NCBI GenBank assembly: GCA_965603095.1
Contig: CBFDBQ010000053.1
Span: forward strand, 1-13,148
From: DAOVVL01 sp965603095
GTDB lineage: Bacteria; Pseudomonadota; Alphaproteobacteria; Rhodospirillales; Magnetovibrionaceae
Length of the DNA stretch: 13,148 nt
Direction of reading: 5' to 3'
The notes beneath the pieces are model-generated. The model was given only the letters and a program-made list of their open reading frames with translations. It had not been told where the DNA came from and did no database searches. The translations under genes were made by a program, and so were the position numbers. Shown here one piece after another: positions 6,812 to 13,148 of this stretch; within the stretch, counting starts at the first letter, position 1, and the number at the start of each line of letters is the position of its first letter.

Positions 6812-7990
6812 TTAAATGCTTTCTCCTGCGCCATGGCCAGATGCCCATGCCCATTGAAAATTATAACCGCCCAATTGTCCTGTTACATCCACAGTTTCAC
6901 CAATAAAAAATAATCCAGGAACTTTTTTTGCTTCCATTGTTTTTGATGAAAGCTCGGCTGTATCTATGCCGCCAAGGGTAACTTCGGCGGTGCGATATCC
7001 TTCGCTACTTGTTGGGCGAATACTCCAGTTATTTATTCGGCCTCCAAGCTTGCTCAATATTTTATCGTTAATTTGCCCCATGGTCTCAACAATACCAATT
7101 TCATCAACTATACCTTGGGCCAAACTCTTTGAGAGAAACTCGGAAAGTATGGTTTGCGGTAATTGTTTGGGTTTTTCTTGTTTTGCGGTTTTTAATATGG
7201 CAAATAAATCCACGCTTGGTGCCATATCAATAATTATTTCATCGCCAGCATTCCAATAGGACGATATTTGCAATATTGCAGGGCCGCTTAAGCCCCGATG
7301 GGTAAATAACAACGCATCATTAAAGCTGGCTTTGTTACAGCTTATTTTTACATCCACCGATACCCCAGCAAGATTTTTCATATTTTCAAGCTCAACCCCA
7401 GAAAATGTAAGCGGCACTAGGGCAGGGTGGGTTGGTATAACGTTAATGCCTAATTTACGCGCCATCCGGTGGCCGAAATCGCTGGCACCAATTTTGGGAA
7501 TTGAAAGTCCGCCGCTGGCAATAACAACCGATGTGGAGTTAAAATTGCCAATATCGGTTGTTACACAAAAACCATTTTCATTTTTTATAATGTTTTCAAC
7601 CGATACTGGGTTTTTAATTTCAACCCCCGCATCACGGCATTCATCAAGCAGCATCTCAACAATTTGTGTAGCCGGGCCTTGGCAAAAAAGCTGACCTTGC
7701 GTTTTTTCAAAATATTCGATGCCATGTTTTTCAACCATGGTTACAAAATTTTCCGGTCGGTAACGTTTTAATGCTGAAATACAAAAGCGGGGGTTCTGGG
7801 AAATATAATTTTCTGGTGTGGCGTTCAGGTTGGTAAAATTGCATCTACCGCCACCGGATATACGTATTTTTTCACCAATTTTATTTGCGTGATCTAACAA
7901 TAGAACTTTACGACCACGATTACCTGCAGTTATTGCACACATTAGCCCGGCGGCCCCGGCGCCAACTATGATTGCGTCAAAATTATCCAA
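6812..7990 (-). CDS. HI0933-family FAD-dependent oxidoreductase (YhiN-like)
   Basis: A 392-residue flavoprotein of the HI0933 family, also called the aminoacetone oxidase or BaiN-like family. The FAD-binding Rossmann motif is VGAGAAGLMCA (9-19), followed by the family signature KIRISGGGRCNFTN (41-54). VVIASGGLSIPKIGASDFGHRMA lies in the middle (within 170-195), and GETVDVTGQLGGYN with QWAWASGHGAG stands near the C-terminus. Length is normal. The start is TTG at 7990: AGGA stands 8 bases upstream, an in-frame TAA lies directly before it, and the next Met is inside the FAD motif. The reaction of most members is unknown. It ends 7 bases from the convergent kinase-like gene and lies 35 bases downstream of the small HMA-like gene, with which it may be co-transcribed. 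Confidence 0.93.
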   Translation of the reverse strand: MDNFDAIIVGAGAAGLMCAITAGNRGRKVLLLDHANKIGEKIRISGGGRCNFTNLNATPENYISQNPRFCISALKRYRPENFVTMVEKHGIEYFEKTQGQLFCQGPATQIVEMLLDECRDAGVEIKNPVSVENIIKNENGFCVTTDIGNFNSTSVVIASGGLSIPKIGASDFGHRMARKLGINVIPTHPALVPLTFSGVELENMKNLAGVSVDVKISCNKASFNDALLFTHRGLSGPAILQISSYWNAGDEIIIDMAPSVDLFAILKTAKQEKPKQLPQTILSEFLSKSLAQGIVDEIGIVETMGQINDKILSKLGGRINNWSIRPTSSEGYRTAEVTLGGIDTAELSSKTMEAKKVPGLFFIGETVDVTGQLGGYNFQWAWASGHGAGESI

Positions 7991-8025
7991 TTAATAAATC
8001 CTGAAATTATTTTTTACAAATCACT

Positions 8026-8247
8026 TTATCCGCCGGCAATGCTAACGTCAAAACCTGCGGTCTTTGCCGCATTCAGCAATGCAGATGGGGATATACCTAT
8101 AGGGTCATACTTTATTAGAAAAAGACGACTGTTGTTTTCATTTTGGTGAACTAAAACAGATTTTTCCGTTTCCATGAGAATTCGTTTTAATGAAGATATT
8201 TCATCATCAGGTAGTTTTGGCAGCAGCATAAGTATATCCGACAGCAT
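8026..8247 (-). CDS. Small HMA-like domain protein lacking the CxxC motif
   Basis: A 73-residue protein that I do not recognise as a named family. Its C-terminal half, RLFLIKYDPIGISPSALLNAAKTAGFDV, resembles the end of heavy-metal-associated domains (strand, YDP, helix, AGF/AGY, strand). The N-terminal half is helical and strongly charged. There is no cysteine in the protein, so the CxxC metal site of HMA domains is absent. The start is ATG at 8247, with AAAGGA about 6 bases upstream; the preceding TTG codon at 8250 would be too close to it. It lies 35 bases upstream of the flavoprotein gene on the same strand. A copper or other metal link is suggested only by the fold resemblance. Confidence 0.68.
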   Translation of the reverse strand: MLSDILMLLPKLPDDEISSLKRILMETEKSVLVHQNENNSRLFLIKYDPIGISPSALLNAAKTAGFDVSIAGG

Positions 8248-8340
8248 CAAACATCCTTTCTATTTTATTTTTTATCGAATAGGAATTTTGCCAAATAAAT
8301 GCGCCGGTAGGGTAGTATCCCGCTATCACCAAAATACCGA

Positions 8341-9429
8341 CTAAACGTCAATATCTTGAACGAAGCGTGCGTGCTCTTGAATATAGGCGTAGCGAAGCTC
8401 AGGCTTTTTGCCCATCAAACTTTCAACCAGTTCTGCGGTATCGTGCTGGTCATCCCAATCTTCTTCGCCGTGCCCACCCGGAACCGTAACCCGAAGAAGG
8501 GTTCTTTTTTCTATGCTCATAGTTGTTTCTTTTAGTTGGGCCGGGGGCATTTCACCCAAACCTTTAAATCGGCTAATCTCAACCTTTCTGCCCTTGAAGT
8601 CGCTTTTCATAAGCTCGTCCTTGTGCTCATCATCGCGAGCATATTCGACCTTGCCGCCTGCGCTAATGCGGTAAAGCGGCGGCTGAGCTAAAAACAAATG
8701 ACCCTTTTCAATAAGCTCAGGCATTTCCTTGTAAAAAAATGTCATTAGCAATGATGCAATATGCGCACCATCAACATCGGCATCGGTCATTATTATTACA
8801 CGCTCATATCTAAGCGCTACTTCATCGAAATTTTTACCGGCACCACAACCAAGAGCTTCAATTAAATCGGAAAGTTCTTGGTTGGCATTCTTTTTATCAG
8901 CCGTAGCTGACGCAACATTTAATATTTTACCGCGCAGTGGCAATATGGCCTGTGTTTTGCGGTCACGCGCTTGCTTGGCTGAACCGCCAGCACTATCACC
9001 TTCAACAATAAATATTTCCGTACCTTCGGATGTCTTGCTCGAACAATCAGCCAACTTGCCCGGAAGGCGAAGTTTTTTAGTGGCAGATTTTCTTTTTGTT
9101 TCTAATTCAGTTTTTCGCCTTAACCGTGAATTAGCCCGTTCAATGGTTGCGTCCAACAATGCTTTTGCTGCTTTGGGGTCAGATGAAAGCCAGTGGTCAA
9201 AACTATCACGCAGGGTGTTTTCGACAATCCGTTGGGCATCGGCAGTTGCCAGCCTTTCTTTTGTTTGCCCTTGAAATTGTGGTTCGGGAATAAAAAGCGA
9301 AAGCATTGCCATGGACCCACCTAAAACATCTTCTGCGGTAATTTTTGCCGCTACCTTAACGTTGGTTAGTTCGCCGAGCGAAATCCGCTTTCGTGGGTGC
9401 CGCCCTGTGGTGTGGGAACGGTATTGCAA
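8341..9429 (-). CDS. parE: ParE C-terminal fragment: end of transducer, TOPRIM and C-terminal segments
   Basis: This frame is open from 9429 but carries ParE-like sequence only from about 9375 (GELTNVK). It contains QFQGQTKERL, whose QTK lysine normally contacts the ATP gamma-phosphate, and LPGKLADCS. The TOPRIM domain follows, with IVEGDSAGGSAKQARD and the acidic triad segment MTDADVDGAH, which coordinate the catalytic magnesium. RFKGLGEMPP and the C-terminal IQEHARFVQDIDV close the protein. No good start codon or ribosome binding site was found at the beginning, so it is probably not an independent gene but the separated second half of parE. Confidence 0.8.
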   Translation of the reverse strand: MQYRSHTTGRHPRKRISLGELTNVKVAAKITAEDVLGGSMAMLSLFIPEPQFQGQTKERLATADAQRIVENTLRDSFDHWLSSDPKAAKALLDATIERANSRLRRKTELETKRKSATKKLRLPGKLADCSSKTSEGTEIFIVEGDSAGGSAKQARDRKTQAILPLRGKILNVASATADKKNANQELSDLIEALGCGAGKNFDEVALRYERVIIMTDADVDGAHIASLLMTFFYKEMPELIEKGHLFLAQPPLYRISAGGKVEYARDDEHKDELMKSDFKGRKVEISRFKGLGEMPPAQLKETTMSIEKRTLLRVTVPGGHGEEDWDDQHDTAELVESLMGKKPELRYAYIQEHARFVQDIDV

Positions 9430-10382
9430 TATGAATTTAAAAATCCATCTTCATCGGCTGGCCATGCAACCGCCCATTCAACCCGGCCCTGGTCGGCGGA
9501 AAATTCAACCCTTCCGGAAAATGGTCTTGGCGTAACCGTACGACGTTTTTCAAGGCGGCCCTCGACGTAATCTTGCAAGCCACCGGGGAAATGCAATTCG
9601 GCAGTTTCTGGAACACCTTTTTCTTCTTTGTCTTTCAATAATTTTTTATCGCAGGTCCAGCGAATTTTTACGCCACGAAACAAATATGCCTTGGACCGTG
9701 CCATGCGAAAAAGCTGATGTGGTCGAAAGTGTATTGCCGTGCCAAATATATCCGGGTCGGGCCTAAAGGTAACCGTGGTGCCGCGCTTGTTGGGTGATTT
9801 GCCAATATTTTTAAGTTTTGTTTTGGCCTTACCACGAGAAAATTCTTGAACCCATTGCTGTTTGTCGCGGGCAACTTCAACCCGGACATATTCAGACAAT
9901 GCATTTACAACTGAAATACCAACACCGTGCAGGCCGCCAGATGTTGCGTAAGCCTTGCCACCAAATTTACCACCCGAATGTAGCGTGGTCATTATGACCT
10001 CAAGGGCTGAAAGGTTTTTAAATTTGGGGTGTGGATCAACCGGGATGCCGCGACCATTATCGCTGACGGTTAATTCGTTATTGGAGTTCATTTCAATATT
10101 GATTACGCTGGCGTGCCCGGCGACCGCTTCATCCATGGAGTTATCGATGATTTCAGCGGCAAGGTGGTGGTAGGCGTGCTCATCGGTGCCACCAATATAC
10201 ATGCCGGGGCGCTTGCGTACGGGCTCAAGCCCTTCAAGGACCTCTATGTCAGAAGCGTTATAGCTATCACCTTTTGCAGGCTTGGCCTTTGCTGTTTTGG
10301 CCTTGGCCTTAGCTTTTGCAGGGGCTTTGGCCTTGCTTTTTGCTTTGGTTTTTTTTGTTTTTCCGCCGAAAAGATCTGCCAT
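9366..10382 (-). CDS. parE: ParE N-terminal fragment: GHKL ATPase and transducer domains
   Basis: A 338-residue upstream part of ParE. After MADLF comes a Lys/Ala-rich tail (about residues 8-37), then the conserved start of the ATPase with IEVLEGLEPVRKRPGMYIGG. The ATP-binding elements are intact: AAEIIDNSMDEA with catalytic Glu77 and Asn81, DNGRGIP (108-114) and GGLHGVG (149-155). The transducer domain runs to YCNTVPTPQGGTHESG, where the frame ends six codons later. The frame is open upstream to 10487, but ATG 10382 is preferred: it has AGGGAC in front of it, and the extra 35 residues look like translated leader. Alone, this piece would lack the TOPRIM domain and so could not support strand passage. 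Confidence 0.85.
   Translation of the reverse strand: MADLFGGKTKKTKAKSKAKAPAKAKAKAKTAKAKPAKGDSYNASDIEVLEGLEPVRKRPGMYIGGTDEHAYHHLAAEIIDNSMDEAVAGHASVINIEMNSNNELTVSDNGRGIPVDPHPKFKNLSALEVIMTTLHSGGKFGGKAYATSGGLHGVGISVVNALSEYVRVEVARDKQQWVQEFSRGKAKTKLKNIGKSPNKRGTTVTFRPDPDIFGTAIHFRPHQLFRMARSKAYLFRGVKIRWTCDKKLLKDKEEKGVPETAELHFPGGLQDYVEGRLEKRRTVTPRPFSGRVEFSADQGRVEWAVAWPADEDGFLNSYCNTVPTPQGGTHESGFRSAN
10272..10367 (-). repeat. Lys/Ala repeat-coding tract at the ParE N-terminus
   Basis: The tract encodes about 30 residues made almost only of Lys and Ala, with a few Thr, Pro and Ser, in an irregular AK/KAK pattern (for example AKAKAKAKTAKAKPAK). At DNA level it is a run of degenerate GCC/GCA/GCT and AAG/AAA codons. 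Such histone-H1-like tails are natively disordered and basic and could add non-specific DNA contact. It lies ahead of the conserved ATPase core and is absent from E. coli ParE. Confidence 0.75.
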
Positions 10383-10555
10383 AAAAGTCCCTGTATTTAA
10401 TTTTTTGACCCATATAGTCACATCACGGGTTATTCTATACTTATAAATAATAAATAGGCTGGAAAGGCAAAAACAAGCCAGTTTCATTTAATACACTGTA
10501 AAATCACATTAAATTATTAACGATACGTTGAAAAATACAAAAGGATACAAATCCC

Positions 10556-10966
10556 ATGAGCACAAACGCTGAAACCGATTCTAAAGATGGCTCACCTAGG
10601 GGCGATCTTGTTATTCGCACCGTAGCGTTTCCCGCCCAGATGAACTCAGGCGGTAATATTTTTGGCGGGTGGGTATTGGGTCAAATGGACACCGCAGGCG
10701 GCATTACAGCCGCTGAGAAAGCCTTGGGGCGGGTTGCCACCGTCGCCGTAAAGGCAATGAAGTTTGAAAAGCCGGTTCACGTGGGCGATATTATTTGCTG
10801 TTATGTGGATGTGGTCAAAATTGGCACCACGTCAATAACCACCCATGTGCAGGCATGGGTTCACCGCCACAAGGGGGCTGAAATAAGCGAAATAAAGGTA
10901 ACCGAAGGCGAGTTTGTGTTTGTTGCCCTCGATGAAAAGGGCAGGCCCCGAAAGATTCCTCGTTAA
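10556..10966 (+). CDS. yciA: Acyl-CoA thioesterase, YciA type (hot-dog fold)
   Basis: A cytoplasmic thioesterase that hydrolyses acyl-CoA to free acid and CoA, with broad substrate range in known YciA proteins. The 136 residues show the family pattern: RTVAFPAQMNSGGNIFGGWVLGQMD within 21-45, with Asp45 at the position of the catalytic acid. AVKAMKFEKPVHVGDIICCYV follows (within 64-84), and then the last strand, EGEFVFVALDEKGRPRKIP. The start is ATG at 10556; AAGGA at 10541-10545 is about 10 bases upstream. It is divergent from parE across 173 bases that must contain both promoters; I could not assign either with confidence. Nearby crotonase-like and CoA-binding genes may reflect a loose acyl-CoA theme. 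Confidence 0.9.
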   Translation: MSTNAETDSKDGSPRGDLVIRTVAFPAQMNSGGNIFGGWVLGQMDTAGGITAAEKALGRVATVAVKAMKFEKPVHVGDIICCYVDVVKIGTTSITTHVQAWVHRHKGAEISEIKVTEGEFVFVALDEKGRPRKIPR

Positions 10967-10984
10967 CTGCTTTTCTGGTGTTTT

Positions 10985-11068
10985 TTAAGCAATTGCCAAC
11001 CACACGTATCCGGCTATGAGAATAACGCCCAATGAGGCCGCATCTGCAAACATTTTTAACTGGTTCAT
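10985..11068 (-). CDS. 27-residue single-span membrane peptide, new small gene candidate
   Basis: A short reading frame of 27 codons plus TAA. The peptide starts MNQLKMFADAA, continues as the hydrophobic stretch LGVILIAGYVWLAIA and ends there, so it would be one membrane span with a short polar N-terminus. AGGAC at 11076-11080 stands 7 bases before the ATG, an ideal Shine-Dalgarno, and a promoter-like pair lies further upstream (11097-11126). The stop is 18 bases from the yciA stop, in convergent orientation. Small peptides like this often attach to larger membrane complexes or regulate transporters, but I do not recognise a family. The strong ribosome binding site and coherent helix make chance less likely; conservation would decide. 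Confidence 0.62.
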   Translation of the reverse strand: MNQLKMFADAASLGVILIAGYVWLAIA

Positions 11069-11081
11069 TTTTTTAGTCCTT

Positions 11082-11105
11082 TTCTATATGGTTCCTTATA
11101 TAGAA
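11082..11105. promoter_or_regulatory. Operator-like palindrome TTCTATAT-N8-ATATAGAA
   Basis: Perfect 8-base arms (11082-11089 and 11098-11105) flank the 8-base spacer GGTTCCTT. The site covers the -10 box and predicted start of the small-peptide promoter, so a bound dimer would block transcription. No regulator gene is next to it. Because the site is AT-rich, a chance palindrome cannot be excluded. Confidence 0.45.
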
Positions 11106-11126
11106 CAAAGCATGAACAAATACCAA
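11097..11126 (-). promoter_or_regulatory. Candidate promoter of the 27-residue peptide gene
   Basis: On the minus strand TTGGTA (11121-11126) and TATATA (11097-11102) are 18 bases apart and would start transcription near 11090, about 20 bases before the ATG. A perfect TTGACA lies slightly further upstream (11128-11133), but at 25 bases it is too far from this -10 box. The promoter overlaps a palindrome. Confidence 0.4.
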
Positions 11127-11243
11127 TTGTCAAGCAATTTCAATATTAAACAGAATGACAAAAAACAGCATATTTGGTCGCTTTTAACCATAAACGGGTG
11201 TAATAGGGGCCAATAAAATAACAGCCATCAAAAGGGCCATTAA

Positions 11244-12446
11244 ATGACAATTCGTAGATATCGGTTAAATGTGGCGCTTCTATCTGCATCTCAGGCCATG
11301 TTTCTTATTTCAGCTGTAACCATGATTACCTTTGGCGGGCTGGTCGGTAAAATGCTGGCCGTTGATAAATCATTGGCAACGCTTCCGGTTGCCATGTATG
11401 TGGTTGGTGCAATGATAACCACCATTCCGGCATCGTTTATTATGCGGCGCATTGGAAGGCGTGGCGGTTTTATGATAGGCGCTATGGCCGGAATAATAAG
11501 CGGCGTCCTGGCCGCTTATGCAATTGGTGAGGGCGATTTTTGGCTATTTAGCCTGTCTGCATTAATCGGCGGGGTTTATCAGGCTCATACCCAATATTAC
11601 CGCTTTGCCGCGGTTGAGGCCGCACCACATGATTACGCCAGTCGGGCCATATCGCTGGTTTTGGTTGGCGGGGTGGCGTCAGCATTGTTTGGACCGTGGA
11701 TTGTGGTTTCAACCCGTGATCTTTTGGCGCCAATACCGTTTGCGGGATCATACCTTACTGCCAGCGCGGTAAGCGTAGTTGCTTTTGCTATTATTTCTTT
11801 TTTACGTATTCCAAAACCTGCCGAGGAACAACATTTGGAAGGCGGGCGCCCCATGTTGGAGATAGCTCGCCAACCGGTATTTATTGCGGCCGTATTAAGT
11901 GCGGCCATGTCTTATGGTTTGATGGTTTTGGTTATGACGTCAACCCCACTGGCCATGGCTGACTGCGGCTTTTCAATCGAGGCTACCGGCGGGGTTATTC
12001 AAGGCCATGTATTGGCAATGTTTGTTCCATCATTTTTTTCAGGCTGGCTTATTGGCAGAATTGGAATATTGAAAGTTCTATATTCTGGAATGGCTATGTT
12101 TGCAGTTGGTGGGGCGGTCGCCACATCGGGAATCGATTTTAGTAATTTCCTCATAACCCTTGTTCTGGTGGGGGTTGGATGGAATTTCTTGTTTGTTGGC
12201 GGAACTACATTATTGGCAGAAGCGTTTCGGCCGGCTGAAAAAGCCAAGGTTAAGGGTTTAAATGAATTAATAGTAAGCATGGCTGCCGCAACGGCATCGT
12301 TTTCATCAGGCGCGCTGATGAACATGTCCGGATGGGATTTTGTTAATTTTGGCATGACCCCATTTTTGCTGATAACTTTCATGGCGACACTATGGTACGC
12401 AAAAAGCATAAAGCGCGAACGCGCCATTGCCGCTTCGACCACTTGA
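11244..12446 (+). CDS. MFS transporter
   Basis: A 400-residue inner-membrane transporter with about twelve hydrophobic segments. Family marks are DKSLATLPVAMYVVGAM (within 41-57), the motif-A loop MRRIGRRGGF (67-76) between helices 2 and 3, and YQAHTQYYRFAAVEAA after helix 4. A polar central loop follows (PKPAEEQHLEGGRPML, about 192-207). The pattern LATLP, IPAS, MRRIGRR and YYRFAA recalls a proteobacterial MFS group that includes proposed riboflavin transporters, but I cannot assign the substrate. The start is ATG at 11244 with AAAAGGG about 8 bases upstream; the first helix begins near residue 8. It stands alone between the small-peptide gene and the convergent AsmA-like gene. It does not closely resemble the MFS protein at 884-2080. 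Confidence 0.88.
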   Translation: MTIRRYRLNVALLSASQAMFLISAVTMITFGGLVGKMLAVDKSLATLPVAMYVVGAMITTIPASFIMRRIGRRGGFMIGAMAGIISGVLAAYAIGEGDFWLFSLSALIGGVYQAHTQYYRFAAVEAAPHDYASRAISLVLVGGVASALFGPWIVVSTRDLLAPIPFAGSYLTASAVSVVAFAIISFLRIPKPAEEQHLEGGRPMLEIARQPVFIAAVLSAAMSYGLMVLVMTSTPLAMADCGFSIEATGGVIQGHVLAMFVPSFFSGWLIGRIGILKVLYSGMAMFAVGGAVATSGIDFSNFLITLVLVGVGWNFLFVGGTTLLAEAFRPAEKAKVKGLNELIVSMAAATASFSSGALMNMSGWDFVNFGMTPFLLITFMATLWYAKSIKRERAIAASTT

Positions 12447-12466
12447 ATTTAACTATTTAAACTCAG

Positions 12467-13148
12467 CTATTTAAATATGCCGCCCAAGGCATCACCAACA
12501 CCCTTGATACCGCTTTCAATAGCGCCAGCACCACCTGTGCCAACTTTCTTTACTGCATCAGTGGCGCTTTTGCCGATTGCGCCAATGTCTTTGATGCCAA
12601 TTTTTGAAAGATCAAGCGCACCAACCGCACCGCCAGCGTGTTTTGATATGGCGGCTATAAGCTGATCGGCGACCCGACCAGCATCGGCACCGCCTGATTT
12701 TTTGCCAATGTCTTTAAGATGAATTTCCGGAAGATTGGTAGTGATTGTTTTTCCCTGCATCAATGACGCGCTGACGTTAATTTTTCCACCACGAATATAA
12801 AGGTCATTGATTATCATTTTGATACCGCCGTCACTTGGCGTTGATGAACTTTTTTCATCAGAACTTTTTTCATCAGAACCGCTTGCAATAGAGGTAAATC
12901 TATCAACGTTTTGCTGAATAGCATCAACGTTGCTTCCGGCTTTTCCGATTTCATAGGTGATTTCAGGTTTATCAATTACTATTTTATCAATCACCAACAA
13001 AGAACTGGTTGATCCCTGACCAAGCTCTAATCCAATCGCACCAAAATTGAATGCATAAGGCGTTTTGAACCTACCGGGGTTTGCAACCGAAAGACCCATA
13101 AGGGCGCCACGTTGATTTGTGAGATCAATATTTGATTTATCAAGCCGT
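12467..13148 (-). CDS. AsmA-like envelope protein, 5' end outside the window
   Basis: The frame is open from the right edge to TAG at 12467-12469, so only the C-terminal part (about 226 residues) is seen. The readable start RLDKSNIDLTNQRGALMGLSVANPGRF, followed by TPYAFNFGAIGLELGQGS, VIDKIVIDKPEITYEIG and GSNVDAIQQNV, matches the repeated strand pattern of AsmA/DUF748-type proteins, which span or face the periplasm and are linked to outer-membrane assembly or lipid transport. A Ser/Asp/Glu/Lys-rich low-complexity insert follows (DEKSSDEKSSSTPSDGG). After a second strand region (INDLYIRGGKINVSA) the protein ends in a Gly/Ala/Lys-rich helix closing with GDALGGIFK. Nothing conserved points to an enzymatic role. 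Confidence 0.75.
   Translation of the reverse strand, partial: RLDKSNIDLTNQRGALMGLSVANPGRFKTPYAFNFGAIGLELGQGSTSSLLVIDKIVIDKPEITYEIGKAGSNVDAIQQNVDRFTSIASGSDEKSSDEKSSSTPSDGGIKMIINDLYIRGGKINVSASLMQGKTITTNLPEIHLKDIGKKSGGADAGRVADQLIAAISKHAGGAVGALDLSKIGIKDIGAIGKSATDAVKKVGTGGAGAIESGIKGVGDALGGIFK
12846..12879. repeat. Tandem 15-bp repeat inside the AsmA-like gene
   Basis: Two perfect copies of GAACTTTTTTCATCA (12846-12860 and 12861-12875) plus the first four bases of a third copy. On the coding strand it encodes the doubled DEKSS segment. The unit is a multiple of three, so copy changes by slippage would keep the frame. Confidence 0.85.

Larger units (their letters stand above)
8341..10382 (-). pseudogene. 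parE: DNA topoisomerase IV subunit B, reading frame broken near 9375
   Basis: Together the two reading frames encode an essentially full-length ParE, the ATPase subunit that drives ParC in decatenating chromosomes. The upstream frame runs from ATG 10382 (AGGGAC ribosome binding site) through the GHKL ATPase to PTPQGGTHESGFRSAN and a stop at 9366. The downstream frame resumes family sequence at about 9375 with GELTNVKVAAKITAEDV and runs to 8341. From the His of GGTHE to the Asp of TAEDV there are 68 bases, whereas ParE proteins I can recall have 32-33 codons there. About 28 or 31 bases are therefore missing, which shifts the frame by one. Everything on both sides is well conserved, which argues for a recent lesion or a sequence error rather than an old pseudogene. 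Confidence 0.85.

Noticed and set aside
8291..8340. GGG/CCC-containing inverted repeat between parE and the HMA-like gene as a parE terminator
   Set aside because: Pairing is interrupted by mismatches and no T-run follows on the minus strand.
9366..9429. Programmed -1 frameshift joining the two parE frames
   Set aside because: No heptameric slippery sequence is seen in the overlap, and a -1 shift would still leave out about 10 conserved residues, so a small deletion or sequence error explains it better.
10113..10400. Plus-strand frame of 95 codons rich in Cys, Phe and Gly opposite the parE start
   Set aside because: It is the antisense shadow of the Lys/Ala codon repeat and the ATPase core; no ribosome binding site and no family resemblance.
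10383..10487. N-terminal extension of ParE from an upstream ATG at 10487
   Set aside because: The 35 extra residues look like translated leader, and the ATG at 10382 has a clear AGGGAC ribosome binding site and matches the expected ParE start.
10968..10991. TGCTT...AAGCA hairpin after yciA as a terminator
   Set aside because: Stem of only 5 bp with a 14-base loop and no T-run after the right arm.
11016..11216. Plus-strand frame of 66 codons between yciA and the MFS gene
   Set aside because: Its composition is not protein-like and it runs antisense through the better supported 27-codon gene and its promoter.
1..13148. CRISPR array, tRNA, rRNA, insertion sequence or prophage genes
   Set aside because: No regularly spaced repeats, no cloverleaf or rRNA-like sequence, and no transposase, integrase or phage protein in any frame.

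Overview
The window looks like a core chromosomal segment of a moderately AT-rich alphaproteobacterium. The evidence is the gene order rplM-rpsI-argC, the long acidic N-terminal extension on ribosomal protein S9, a type 2 ArgC of about 310 residues, and an alphaproteobacterial-style ParE. No species can be named from the sequence alone. I see no tRNA, rRNA, CRISPR array, insertion sequence, phage gene or recognisable defence cassette.

Layout. (1) 2-838 (+) is the 3' part of a response regulator with an intact HD-GYP domain, followed by an MFS transporter (884-2080). (2) 2083-3342 (-) holds a crotonase-fold protein of the ECHDC3 type and a small CoA-binding protein, probably one leftward operon. 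(3) 3343-3644 is a 302-base divergent control region with a palindrome, a good promoter and a leader hairpin. It drives rplM-rpsI, which ends in a strong UUCG-loop terminator. (4) 4722-6804 (+) is a tightly packed run: argC, a four-helix membrane protein with a CPVCNK motif (TTG start overlapping the argC stop), and a protein-kinase-like protein. (5) 6812-10382 (-) holds a HI0933-family flavoprotein, a small HMA-like protein without the metal-binding CxxC, and parE. (6) 10556-10966 (+) is a YciA-type acyl-CoA thioesterase. (7) 10985-11068 (-) is a 27-codon gene for a single-span membrane peptide, with its own ribosome binding site and a palindrome over its likely promoter. (8) 11244-12446 (+) is a second MFS transporter. 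(9) 12467 to the right edge (-) is the 3' part of an AsmA-like protein.

The most striking anomaly is parE. Its two halves are each well conserved but lie in different frames, and about 28-31 bases of the conserved transducer segment are missing at the junction near 9375. Topoisomerase IV is normally essential, so this is either a sequence or assembly error or a real and surprising lesion. The next most interesting items are the 27-residue membrane peptide with its palindromic control site, and the argC-linked pair of CPVCNK membrane protein and DFG-variant kinase. Nothing here amounts to a clearly new multi-gene system. The rest is ordinary housekeeping and transport.
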